Source: JBCFBK01 sp038562555 (GTDB lineage: Bacteria; Bacteroidota; Bacteroidia; Bacteroidales; Prolixibacteraceae). Taken from it: 64,000 nt of DNA. The DNA lies in assembly GCA_038562555.1 (NCBI GenBank), contig JBCFBK010000003.1, positions 62,001 through 126,000 of the forward strand, written 5' to 3'. Every line of letters starts with the position of its first letter. Positions within the stretch are counted from its first letter, which is position 1. The notes beneath the pieces are model-generated. The model saw only the letters and a program-made list of their open reading frames with translations. It made no database searches and was not told where the DNA came from. Shown in pieces: positions 28,493 through 35,369 of this stretch. The position numbers were made by a program, and so were the translations under genes.

Positions 28493-29788
28493 ATGATGAA
28501 GCGTTTAATCAATATACTCGTGCTGATATGTGTGATCTGCCTTTGTTCTTTTGCGGGTAAGAGCAAATCAAACATCTGCCAGTTATGGAACGGTAAAATA
28601 TACCAGATAACCCTTCGTGAAGAATCTTATCCGTTTGATCATGCCGATTATGGCGTTTTTATTCCTGAAGGAGTAACCACTATTCGCGGAGTACTGATTC
28701 ATCAGCATGGTTGCGGGATGGAACAATTTGGATTAACCATACCTTTTGATGTACAATATCAGGCTTTTGCTCGAAAATGGCATTTGGCTGTGGTTGAACC
28801 TGTTCTATACGGCGATTGTCACAAATGGCGCGATCCGGAATCCGGTTCAGGTCCCGCTTTATTGGAGGCGCTAAACGAAATCGGGCGTTTATCAGGCCAT
28901 GGCGAACTGAATACCGCGCCATGGCTGTTGTGGGGACATTCAGGCGGTGGGTACTGGGCGCTTGCCATGATGAAAAACTATCCTGAGCGGATTTTGGCTG
29001 TGTTCAGTTATTCGCCTGCTTTTGATCCTCAATGGCAATTTCCTGCAGCGGCTGCTAAAATTCCTTTATTGATCAGGCATGCAGGCAGCAACGATGGCAA
29101 CCAGCCCGAAATAGACTGTTGGGGAACGGCTTTGCACGTTTTCAGTAAGCTGCGGAAAATGAATGCGCCGGTCAGTATAGCTTATACGCCCGGACAAAAT
29201 CATAATTTCAGCTATGTCCGCTATATGGCGATCCCGTTCTACGAAGCGGCGCTTACCCAGCGCTTGCCTAATGCGGCTTCTCCCGAAATGAAAGATTTAG
29301 AGAAAGGAAAGGCCTGGCTGGGTGACACGGAAACACTTCAGATATGCCAGGCATCTGCCTGTACCGGAAACAAGGATGACCTATGTTGGTTGCCCGATTC
29401 CGCAACGGCTGTGAAGTGGAAAGAATATGTGACTACCGGAAGTGTGTCCGACCAAACTACGCCCCCGGTTCCTTATGATCTTCAAATCGAATGGGTGAAC
29501 GATTCCATCGAACTTAGCTGGAAAGCCAATGCCGACATTGAATCGGGCATTAAGCGTTTCAATATCTACAAGGACGGCATCCATGTCGGCCTGTTCCCAA
29601 AATCGGGCATATATCAAAAGTTCGATACCAACGGAGACAATGCGATCCCATCGGTTTTGCCCGACATGAAGTACAGAATAGCGGTATCGGACAAAAAAAA
29701 GACCGTCGTCTCTATTCGTACTGTAAATCATTTCGATTTGGAATCAAAGGAAGCAAGAATCCTGTGCTATCCGGCATCAAAACGTTAA
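28493..29788 (+). CDS. Secreted alpha/beta hydrolase with C-terminal Fn3-like domain
   Basis: A 431-residue exported protein with an N-terminal signal (LINILVLICVICLCSFAG). The alpha/beta hydrolase domain covers about residues 45-275, with oxyanion-side HQHGCG, nucleophile elbow GHSGGG (Ser150) and a likely catalytic His237 in TPGQNHNFS. The C-terminal 100 residues (PPVPYDLQIEWVNDSIELSW) look like a fibronectin-III-type sandwich. It is the last gene of the PUL B run, 28 bases after the SGNH gene. Esterase activity on the glycan or an aromatic decoration is likely; the substrate is unknown. Confidence 0.75.
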   Translation: MMKRLINILVLICVICLCSFAGKSKSNICQLWNGKIYQITLREESYPFDHADYGVFIPEGVTTIRGVLIHQHGCGMEQFGLTIPFDVQYQAFARKWHLAVVEPVLYGDCHKWRDPESGSGPALLEALNEIGRLSGHGELNTAPWLLWGHSGGGYWALAMMKNYPERILAVFSYSPAFDPQWQFPAAAAKIPLLIRHAGSNDGNQPEIDCWGTALHVFSKLRKMNAPVSIAYTPGQNHNFSYVRYMAIPFYEAALTQRLPNAASPEMKDLEKGKAWLGDTETLQICQASACTGNKDDLCWLPDSATAVKWKEYVTTGSVSDQTTPPVPYDLQIEWVNDSIELSWKANADIESGIKRFNIYKDGIHVGLFPKSGIYQKFDTNGDNAIPSVLPDMKYRIAVSDKKKTVVSIRTVNHFDLESKEARILCYPASKR

Positions 29789-29836
29789 GACATATGACCA
29801 GATGAGCGGAGGCAACATTGGGTTTGGAAGACGCCC

Positions 29837-30031
29837 TCATGGCGTTACCCTGACGCTGCCAATAAGCCCGATGAGCGAGCCAATGGCAATGACCAGGTTG
29901 AAGGCGATGTCCATGAATGAGGTCATTTTAGCGATTGCCCGGTTAATACCGGACGAGTTCAGCGCGAATGCGCCAAAAACGAAGAAGAAAGCTGCCGTTG
30001 TAAAAACGGTTACTTTGAAAGATAGAAGACA
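29837..30031 (-). pseudogene. Remnant of conjugative-transposon TraE (DUF4134)
   Basis: An open minus-strand frame reads TTAAFFFVFGAFALNSSGIN, then RAIAKMTSFMDIAFNLVIAI and GSLIGLIGSVRVTP before a stop. This matches the start of TraE/DUF4134 proteins of Bacteroidales conjugative transposons: signal, GI..A, a FD-type helix, then AIG..GLIG.V.V. The family normally continues for another 40 or so residues; here it ends at the point where VRVY would be expected. The ATG that could start it lies in another frame with a stop between. No other tra gene is nearby. It marks a lost integrative conjugative element. Confidence 0.55.
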
Positions 30032-30114
30032 TTATGGACTTCATTTTATTATTCATACAGCTGATAATGAACAATATTAACGCATAAAATTTTTACACTT
30101 GACAAATACTTGAC

Positions 30115-30122
30115 TACTTTTG
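30115..30122 (+). promoter_or_regulatory. -7 promoter element before the transposase remnant
   Basis: TACTTTTG matches TAnnTTTG and sits 25 bases before the ATG at 30147. No TTTG -33 at the expected distance. Confidence 0.45.
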
Positions 30123-30146
30123 TAAAGAACCAAAAATCACTTCCCT

Positions 30147-30481
30147 ATGATAAAAATAAAGTATATCGACCCTTTCGTAGATGTGACTTTTAAAAAAATA
30201 TTCGGATCAGAGCCTAATAGGGATCTGCTCATTTTCTTTCTTAATGAGCTGTTCCGGGGAAGCAAGCGGATCACAGACCTGGTTTACAATACGAATGACC
30301 ACCCGGGCTATAACGATGAAATTGGCGCGGCGATGGGTTCATTTCTATTGAATTAGCTAACTTTGCTAAAACAGGGGCTGAATTAGAAACGGATCCTGAC
30401 TGGTGGGTATATTTGTTGAAGAACCTGTTGAAAATGGACAAGACACAAAGATTTGACAGAGCATTTTTAATAAGACTATAA
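30147..30481 (+). pseudogene. PD-(D/E)XK nuclease family transposase (Rpn/PDDEXK_2), internally deleted and frameshifted
   Basis: The N-terminus reads IKYIDPFVDVTFKKIFGSEP and NRDLLIFFLNELFRGSKRI, the standard start of these proteins. After DEIGAAMG the frame fails. A +1 frame then reads IELANFAKTGAELETDPDWW and VYLLKNLLKMDK to a stop at 30481, which is the family's middle part (ELxxFxK..EELET..DKWLYVLKNL). The nuclease core between the two is missing and the tail is cut, so the gene is dead. Full members are about 280-310 residues. These are transposase-like genes often present in many copies in Bacteroidota. Confidence 0.8.
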
Positions 30482-30498
30482 ATTTAAAAGCGAACAAA

Positions 30499-30558
30499 AT
30501 GGAAACCGGACTCGGTATACTCGCGGTGTTAGGTATCATCGGATTTTCCGGGCTGTAA
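30499..30558 (+). CDS. Possible 19-residue hydrophobic peptide
   Basis: ATG 30499 opens a 19-codon frame, METGLGILAVLGIIGFSGL, ending in TAA. It is wholly hydrophobic after residue 3, like a single membrane helix. Codon choice looks ordinary. No promoter or hairpin terminator was found next to it. It could be a small membrane peptide or a chance frame in decayed DNA. Confidence 0.25.
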   Translation: METGLGILAVLGIIGFSGL

Positions 30559-30602
30559 TCGTCCGGTTTTTCGGCTAAAGGAATTACTAATCATATCCCA
30601 GG

Positions 30603-31124
30603 ATGAAAACAATATTGTACTTGTTCTTGCTGATTTTTTTGTCCGGCTTTACAAGCTGTGAAGAAAAGGACAAAGAAGAAATAAGTGGTATTGATGCCGA
30701 AACTTATATTACGTTGTTAAAATCAAATCAGTATGATTTTAATTACCTTCCATCATTTACCGATAAAGACATTCCTGTTCTGCTGCAATACAGAAATGAA
30801 AGTCAACTTATTACTAACTTTCCTCATAACCCGATTTCTTCTTTATACGAGCCGGAGTGTAAGCTAGGCATGTACGTTCTGTGGACCGTTGAGTCGATCA
30901 GGGCTGTGTCGGTAAATAACGATCGTTTGATTATGGCATTTCCGTCGCAAAATCCGATTTTAGCACTTAGGAATGCCGATGAATTAAGCCTGGTTTCGGA
31001 TGAACTCTCGCACACCGCTGCAGCCAAGGCTTATTTTGACTGGTGGGAGAACAACAAGCATCGTGATTTTGACGATTTAAAAAATATCGATCCTCTGGAA
31101 ACGACAGACTATAAATGGCATTGA
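30603..31124 (+). CDS. DUF4943 family lipoprotein
   Basis: A 173-residue lipoprotein with signal MKTILYLFLLIFLSGFTSC (Cys19) and an acidic linker EEKDKEE. The body (TYITLLKSNQYDFNYLPSFT, then LITNFPHNPISSLYEPECKL and MYVLWTVESIRAV) matches DUF4943, a family of Bacteroidota lipoproteins of unknown function. It appears intact although both neighbours are decayed. Confidence 0.75.
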   Translation: MKTILYLFLLIFLSGFTSCEEKDKEEISGIDAETYITLLKSNQYDFNYLPSFTDKDIPVLLQYRNESQLITNFPHNPISSLYEPECKLGMYVLWTVESIRAVSVNNDRLIMAFPSQNPILALRNADELSLVSDELSHTAAAKAYFDWWENNKHRDFDDLKNIDPLETTDYKWH

Positions 31125-31187
31125 AAGTCACCCAAACGATTGATTCAACTTGATTTTTGATTTCCGCTGGCGAGATGTATTACTTTG

Positions 31188-31305
31188 TTATAAAAAAGTC
31201 AACCCAATCTTCTTATTGAGTCCTTTCTCGAAAATCCTGATCAGAGTCGACAGTTGAATATTCCTTTACCATTTTCTATCTTAGAGATGTAGTACCTTTG
31301 CACAG
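31188..31305 (-). pseudogene. Fragment of an XRE-type helix-turn-helix regulator (antitoxin-like)
   Basis: On the minus strand one frame reads YYISKIENGKG, the end of an XRE recognition helix. After a one-base shift the next frame reads NIQLSTLIRIFEKGLNKKIG then LTFL and a stop (31188-31190). Together this is the C-terminal half of a HigA/XRE-like protein with one lost base. The first half of the gene is gone. It was probably part of a toxin-antitoxin pair. Confidence 0.6.
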
Positions 31306-31339
31306 TATCATTGAGGTTCAATATTTCCAATATAGAATA

Positions 31340-31849
31340 ATGATAGAAACAAAACGGCTGATAATAAAACCATTATCGGGTAGCGAATTGATGAAGCTTA
31401 CAAAGTTTCCAAATGAATTAGCAGAAGATTTGGGTCTGACACCTTCTGCATCTCTCGTAGAAAAAGAAGTGCAAGAGGCCATTTTGAATGATTTGTTGCC
31501 AAACCTTTCCGATTTAAAGAAAGATTATTTGTTTTATACGATGTGGATAGTGGTTGAGAAGAGTAAAAAAGCAATAATTGGCGGAATATGTTTTCATGGG
31601 GAGCCGGATGAAAACGGAGAAGTTGAAATAGGGTACGGAACTGACGATGGTTATAGAAACGGTGGGTATATGACCGAAACAATATCGGGATTGGTTCAAT
31701 GGGCAGCAGCCAACAAAAAGATACAAATAATAAAAGCCGAGACCTACAAAACAAATACGCCATCAATACGGGTATTGGAAAAGAATAACTTTGAAATTGC
31801 CGGACAAAATGATACTTCCGTAATAATGAAGCTCAAGATTAAAAATTAA
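31340..31849 (+). CDS. GNAT family N-acetyltransferase (RimJ/RimL-like) 1
   Basis: A 169-residue protein from ATG 31340 (an upstream TTG at 31298 lies in the XRE remnant). It begins MIETKRLIIKPLSGSELMKL, the usual start of RimJ/RimL-type acetyltransferases. It has the strand-4/motif A region EVEIGYGTDDGYRNGGYMTE and motif B KAETYKTNTPSIRVLEKNNF. It transfers acetyl from acetyl-CoA to an unknown amine. It looks intact. It is probably accessory cargo unrelated to the PULs. Confidence 0.85.
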   Translation: MIETKRLIIKPLSGSELMKLTKFPNELAEDLGLTPSASLVEKEVQEAILNDLLPNLSDLKKDYLFYTMWIVVEKSKKAIIGGICFHGEPDENGEVEIGYGTDDGYRNGGYMTETISGLVQWAAANKKIQIIKAETYKTNTPSIRVLEKNNFEIAGQNDTSVIMKLKIKN

Positions 31850-31929
31850 TGCGGATACGCCAGGCAGAAAAAATGTAAGTGCGACATGACCGCCGGAAAA
31901 GCAACTGTGAAACCAACAACAGGAAGAAG

Positions 31930-32400
31930 ATGGGACAAACAACTCTTACCTTGAGCAAAGCTGAATTGAGTGATTTAAATGAAATACTTGAACTGCAAAA
32001 AGAAGCATACATTCAAGAGGCCAGGATTTACAACAACTTTGAGATTCAGCCATTAACGCAAAAACTTGATTCATTAGCAGCAGAATGGCGAAATGGAATT
32101 GTAATTAAAGCAGAAACGAATGGACAAATAGTAGGTTCTGTTCGGGCTCAATTGGTTGACCATGTTTGTAAAATAGGCAAGTTGATTGTGAAACCTGATT
32201 TTCAAAATCAGGGAATTGGCAAAAAACTAATGTCGGAAATCGAAAAGGCATTTGATAATTGTTCCGTTTATGAATTGTTTACCGGAAACAAGAGTATAAA
32301 AAATCTGGCGATTTACCGAAAACTCGGATATACAGATTGCAGAGAAGAGCAGGCAGACAACAGCCTGAAATTAATATATTTACAGAAACATAGTGAATGA
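31930..32400 (+). CDS. GNAT family N-acetyltransferase 2
   Basis: A 156-residue protein from ATG 31930, chosen because the upstream in-frame ATG (31879) adds a 17-residue tail of low quality. The acetyl-CoA loop motif A is GKLIVKPDFQNQGIGKKLM. The C-terminal LFTGNKSIKNLAIYRKLGY is motif B. It is not a close copy of the GNAT gene 80 bases upstream. Substrate unknown. Confidence 0.85.
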   Translation: MGQTTLTLSKAELSDLNEILELQKEAYIQEARIYNNFEIQPLTQKLDSLAAEWRNGIVIKAETNGQIVGSVRAQLVDHVCKIGKLIVKPDFQNQGIGKKLMSEIEKAFDNCSVYELFTGNKSIKNLAIYRKLGYTDCREEQADNSLKLIYLQKHSE

Positions 32401-32444
32401 AATTAAAATCGGACTGATCAGGAATAACAAAAGAATATCGCTTT

Positions 32445-32864
32445 ATGAATGTTTTTGACTTGCCTTTTAATCGATTCGTAGGAATAGAACCGTCGTTAGA
32501 TACAGAATATTTGCTGGCATTGGAAGATAAAGAAGAATATCTCAACCATTTGAAAACAGTGCATGCAAGCGCTCAATTTGCGTTGGCGGAAGCATCCAGT
32601 GGTTTTTTCTTAATCAATGAATTTCGGGAATTAACTGATATTTTTCCGGTTGTTCGTAAGGTTGAAACCAAATACAAGAAACCAGCGCAAGGAGCTATTT
32701 ATTCAAAAGCAAGTTTTGTGGGTACTGACAGGATGAAGATAATGGAAGAACTAAATGCAAAAAACAGAACGTTGCTAACAGTGAGGGTTTTATTGTATGA
32801 TTCAGAACGAAGCAATGTAATGCAATCAGATTTTGAATGGTTTATCGCGAAAAAATTACAATAA
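32445..32864 (+). CDS. DUF4442 hotdog-fold protein (thioesterase-like)
   Basis: A 139-residue cytoplasmic protein. NHLKTVHASAQFALAEASSG is the conserved hotdog helix of the PaaI/DUF4442 type, in which His and the helix line the acyl-CoA pocket. FPVVRKVETKYKKPAQGAIY forms the next strands. A thioesterase-like role on an acyl-CoA is probable. It begins 44 bases after the GNAT gene and is intact. Confidence 0.75.
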   Translation: MNVFDLPFNRFVGIEPSLDTEYLLALEDKEEYLNHLKTVHASAQFALAEASSGFFLINEFRELTDIFPVVRKVETKYKKPAQGAIYSKASFVGTDRMKIMEELNAKNRTLLTVRVLLYDSERSNVMQSDFEWFIAKKLQ

Positions 32865-32880
32865 TTCAGTGGTAATTTAG

Positions 32881-33216
32881 TATTTAAGTCGCTACGGTAC
32901 TGCTGCGCAAAATACGTTTCTTGTAGTTAGTCACGACCGGAAATTGCTCAACCTGATGAACCCTGTTTGTGAGTTAAGCAGAAATGGCATAACCCTTTAC
33001 GGCGGCAATTATGACTTTTATGCCGAACAAAAGCGGATAGAAAACAACGCCTTAAGCCAGGATATACAGAACAGGGAAAAGGCTCTGCGAAAAGCCAGAG
33101 AGAAGGAACGGGAGACGCTGGAACGCCAGCAGAAACTGGACGCCCGCGGAAAGAAGAAGCAGGAAAAAGCAGGTACTTCACGAATCATGATGTTTTATCA
33201 CTTGATGACAAGATAA
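32881..33216 (+). pseudogene. C-terminal fragment of an ABC-F family ATPase
   Basis: The frame is open from just after a TAG at 32878. Homology starts at TFLVVSHDRKLLNLM, the H-loop end of the second ABC domain. It continues through LYGGNYDFYAEQKRIENNAL and into the charged coiled tail REKALRKAREKERETLERQQ. Everything before the H-loop (about 400 residues) is missing. After EKAG the frame runs into a different gene fragment (the PIN domain at 33171). ABC-F proteins act on ribosomes; this one cannot work. Confidence 0.75.
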
Positions 33217-33389
33217 TAAACCTTGCTCTTAATGATAAGGATTTTAAAGACTTTGAGGATGGAGTACAGTATTTTTCTGCAATTGAGAACGATCAGGATA
33301 TAATAATCACAAGGAACCTGAAGGATTATAAAAATTCCAAAATTCCTGCAATGACAGCCGAACAATTTTTAAAGTCATATAAGATATAG
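33171..33389 (+). pseudogene. C-terminal fragment of a PIN-domain toxin
   Basis: A frame with no start reads LDDKIINLALNDKDFKDFED, then GVQYFSAIENDQDIIITRN, LKDYKNSKIPAMTAEQFLKS and a stop at 33389. This is the last half of a VapC-like PIN nuclease: the acidic residues in DFED and the TRN-LKD block are typical. The N-terminal half, with the first acidic residue, is lost. The fragment is fused out of frame to the ABC-F tail. Confidence 0.75.
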
Positions 33390-33523
33390 ACCAATTGCTA
33401 ATAACGATTCGGGCATGATTTTACCTGGTTTTCCATGATCAAAAAAATAAGAATAAAAAGAAATTTGCCGTTGAATTTTAGTGATAAAGATCGGCCCCCG
33501 GTAATCTGTAATGGACTTTTGAC

Positions 33524-33531
33524 TATTTTTG
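33524..33531 (+). promoter_or_regulatory. -7 promoter element for ECF sigma gene 2
   Basis: TATTTTTG matches TAnnTTTG, 27 bases before the TTG start at 33558. It supports transcription starting near 33538 and therefore a start codon at or after 33558. Confidence 0.55.
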
Positions 33532-33557
33532 CCGAAACTTCTCAAAGATAACTTCCG

Positions 33558-34127
33558 TTGCGCGCAAAAGAGGATGAAGTAGTATTAATCAGGGCCTTCA
33601 AAAATGGTGATAAGCCGGCATTTGAAGAGTTGTTCCTGCGCCATCACCGGAAGCTTTACCTGTTTCTGTTCCGCCTGTTGCATTCAAAGGAAGACGCCGA
33701 AGAAATTGTGCAGGATTCGTTTCTGAAAGTCTGGGAAAGGCGCGAAGATTTCATCGAAAGCTATCCGTTCGAGGCTTTCATCTTTCAGATTGCCAAAAAT
33801 GCATTTCTTAACCTGCAGCGGAAACGGGTAAACCGGAGGGTGTTTGAAAATCATCTCGCTTTTTTTGGCGACCAGCATTCGGCCGAAACCGAAAACTACG
33901 TGCTGTACCAGGAAACAAAGGCCATTCTGCGTGTAATCATGGATAAACTGCCATCCAAACGCAAAGAAATTTTTTTGCTGCGAAGAATTGACGGACTTTC
34001 GCGTACCGAAATTGCGGAGAAACTGGGCATCTCGGTCATGACGGTAGACAACCAGTTGCTGAAGGCAAACAGGTATATGAAGGAAGAACTGAAAAAATAC
34101 AGCCTGCTGTTCCTTCTTTTTGTCTAG
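33558..34127 (+). CDS. ECF RNA polymerase sigma factor 2 (TTG start)
   Basis: A 189-residue sigma factor. Region 2 (NGDKPAFEELFLRHHRKLYL, SKEDAEEIVQDSFLKVWERR) is at about residues 12-75 and region 4 (LPSKRKEIFLLRRIDGLSRT, EIAEKLGISVMTVDNQLLKA) at about 125-175. There is no ATG or GTG in frame before region 2 and a TAA lies three codons upstream, so TTG 33558 is the likely start. The fecR gene begins 74 bases after its stop. The ECF/FecR/STN-SusC arrangement is the same as in PUL A. Confidence 0.92.
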   Translation: MRAKEDEVVLIRAFKNGDKPAFEELFLRHHRKLYLFLFRLLHSKEDAEEIVQDSFLKVWERREDFIESYPFEAFIFQIAKNAFLNLQRKRVNRRVFENHLAFFGDQHSAETENYVLYQETKAILRVIMDKLPSKRKEIFLLRRIDGLSRTEIAEKLGISVMTVDNQLLKANRYMKEELKKYSLLFLLFV

Positions 34128-34200
34128 ACAGAAATTTTTTTTGACTTCGGATAACAGGAAACCATTCCTGAGGTGTATTCGTCATGTAACCACACAGGAA

Positions 34201-35214
34201 ATGGACATCAAAAAGATTAAAACCATACAGGATTTTTCGGCCGGTCCGGTTTCCGACCGCGATTTAAACGAGTTGTTCCACTGGCTGAACAGCGAAAAGG
34301 GGGACGGCGAAGTTCATCAGGCGCTCAATGGCTACTGGCGATCGCTTGAAGATGACGAAAGGGTAGTGCCCGATACCGTGAAAATGCTGGCAGCTATCAG
34401 GGGCCGAATGGATGCGGCCGAAACAACCGCAAAACCCTTTACGCTGAAAAGCCTGCTGCCTTATGCCGCCATCCTTATTCTTGCCCTGACATTGGCCGGT
34501 GTGCTGATGCGCGACGCTGTTCGCTTGCCGGCCGTATCTAAAACCGCCCTCCTGGCTACCGTGGTGACCGAAAATGGTCAGCGCTCAAAGATTATTTTGC
34601 CCGACAGTTCGGTGGTGTGGCTGAATTCGGGCACCACGCTGTCGTATAATCCTGATTTCGCTTCGGAAAACCGCGATATTTATCTCACCGGCCAGGCATT
34701 TTTCGATGTGCGCCGGAACGAAAAACTGCCTTTGCTCGTGCATTGCAGCGATCTGGTGGTGAAGGTACTGGGAACCCGCTTCGACGTGAGCGCTTACCCC
34801 GGCGACGGGAAAATCAATGTAGTCCTCGAAGAGGGGAGCGTGCAGTTACTTCCCGAACGCCTGGAAGACCGGAGCTATATGCTGAAGCCGGGTGAAATGG
34901 GCGAGCTCGACCTGGCCGCCCGGACAATCGTGACCGGCAGGGTAGACGTTGAAACCTATACGGCCTGGAAGAGCGGCTTGCTGGTATTTAAGAACGATCC
35001 GATGAGCGAGGTCATCGAAAAACTGGAAAGGTGGTACAACGTCCGGATTAATGTGGCCGACGCCGCGGTGTACAATTCAATTTTCACAGCGACAATCAGG
35101 AACGAGAGTCTCGGTCAGATCATAAAACTGATTGAGTATTCCTGCCCGGTAAGCTTTCAGGTGAAGCAGGACACGGGTTCGGTTCCCCAAATAACGATTA
35201 AGAGTAAACGATGA
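34201..35214 (+). CDS. FecR-family anti-sigma factor 2
   Basis: A 337-residue anti-sigma factor from ATG 34201; an in-frame TTG at 34120 overlaps the sigma gene and is less likely. The cytoplasmic domain is about residues 1-85 and the membrane segment near 88-106 (LLPYAAILILALTLAGVL). The FecR domain has VWLNSGTTLSYNPDF, GQAFFDVRRNEKLPLLVHC and VKVLGTRFDVSAYPG. The C-terminal DUF4974 domain has MSEVIEKLERWYNVRINVAD. It restrains ECF2 until SusC3 signals. Confidence 0.93.
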   Translation: MDIKKIKTIQDFSAGPVSDRDLNELFHWLNSEKGDGEVHQALNGYWRSLEDDERVVPDTVKMLAAIRGRMDAAETTAKPFTLKSLLPYAAILILALTLAGVLMRDAVRLPAVSKTALLATVVTENGQRSKIILPDSSVVWLNSGTTLSYNPDFASENRDIYLTGQAFFDVRRNEKLPLLVHCSDLVVKVLGTRFDVSAYPGDGKINVVLEEGSVQLLPERLEDRSYMLKPGEMGELDLAARTIVTGRVDVETYTAWKSGLLVFKNDPMSEVIEKLERWYNVRINVADAAVYNSIFTATIRNESLGQIIKLIEYSCPVSFQVKQDTGSVPQITIKSKR

Positions 35215-35255
35215 AGTCAACACTTAAATCAAATACATATGAGTGATTAACCGGC

Positions 35256-35290
35256 AAAAAAAAAAGAGAGATGCTGCAAACATCCCTCTT
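35256..35290 (-). terminator. Rho-independent terminator, minus strand
   Basis: Ten-base stem with one mismatch, 7-base loop and a 10-residue U-tract when read on the minus strand. No minus-strand protein gene precedes it, so it implies a non-coding transcript. Confidence 0.75.
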
Positions 35291-35356
35291 GCGAAATTTT
35301 CATGCCTCGTCAATTGCGTTGGGAGGCACAAGTACATGAATTATTAATAATCCAAG
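35256..35356 (-). ncRNA. Predicted cis-antisense RNA over the susC3 leader (DonS-like)
   Basis: Minus-strand box TAAATTTG (plus 35363-35370) overlaps the A of the susC ATG. About 75 bases further on the minus strand is a stem (35264-35273/35281-35290, loop CTGCAAA, one mismatch) followed by ten U residues (plus A-run 35256-35265). That is a textbook rho-independent terminator and is unusable on the plus strand. A second hairpin, 35303-35308/35323-35328 (TGCCTC/GAGGCA), lies inside. The arrangement is the same as at PUL A and PUL E. Function as a repressor of susC is inferred from the Bacteroides DonS family. Confidence 0.6.
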
Positions 35357-35369
35357 GTGAAACAAATTT

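Noticed and set aside
29802..30080. Plus-strand 92-residue open frame between PUL B and the transposase remnant
   Set aside because: It is rich in Met, Lys and Pro with no fold, and the minus strand of the same bases reads as TraE; it is a shadow.
31879..32864. Possible integron cassette array (two GNAT genes and a hotdog gene in a row)
   Set aside because: Short genes of cassette-like function in one direction, but no attC-like imperfect palindromes were seen between them and no integron integrase is in the window.
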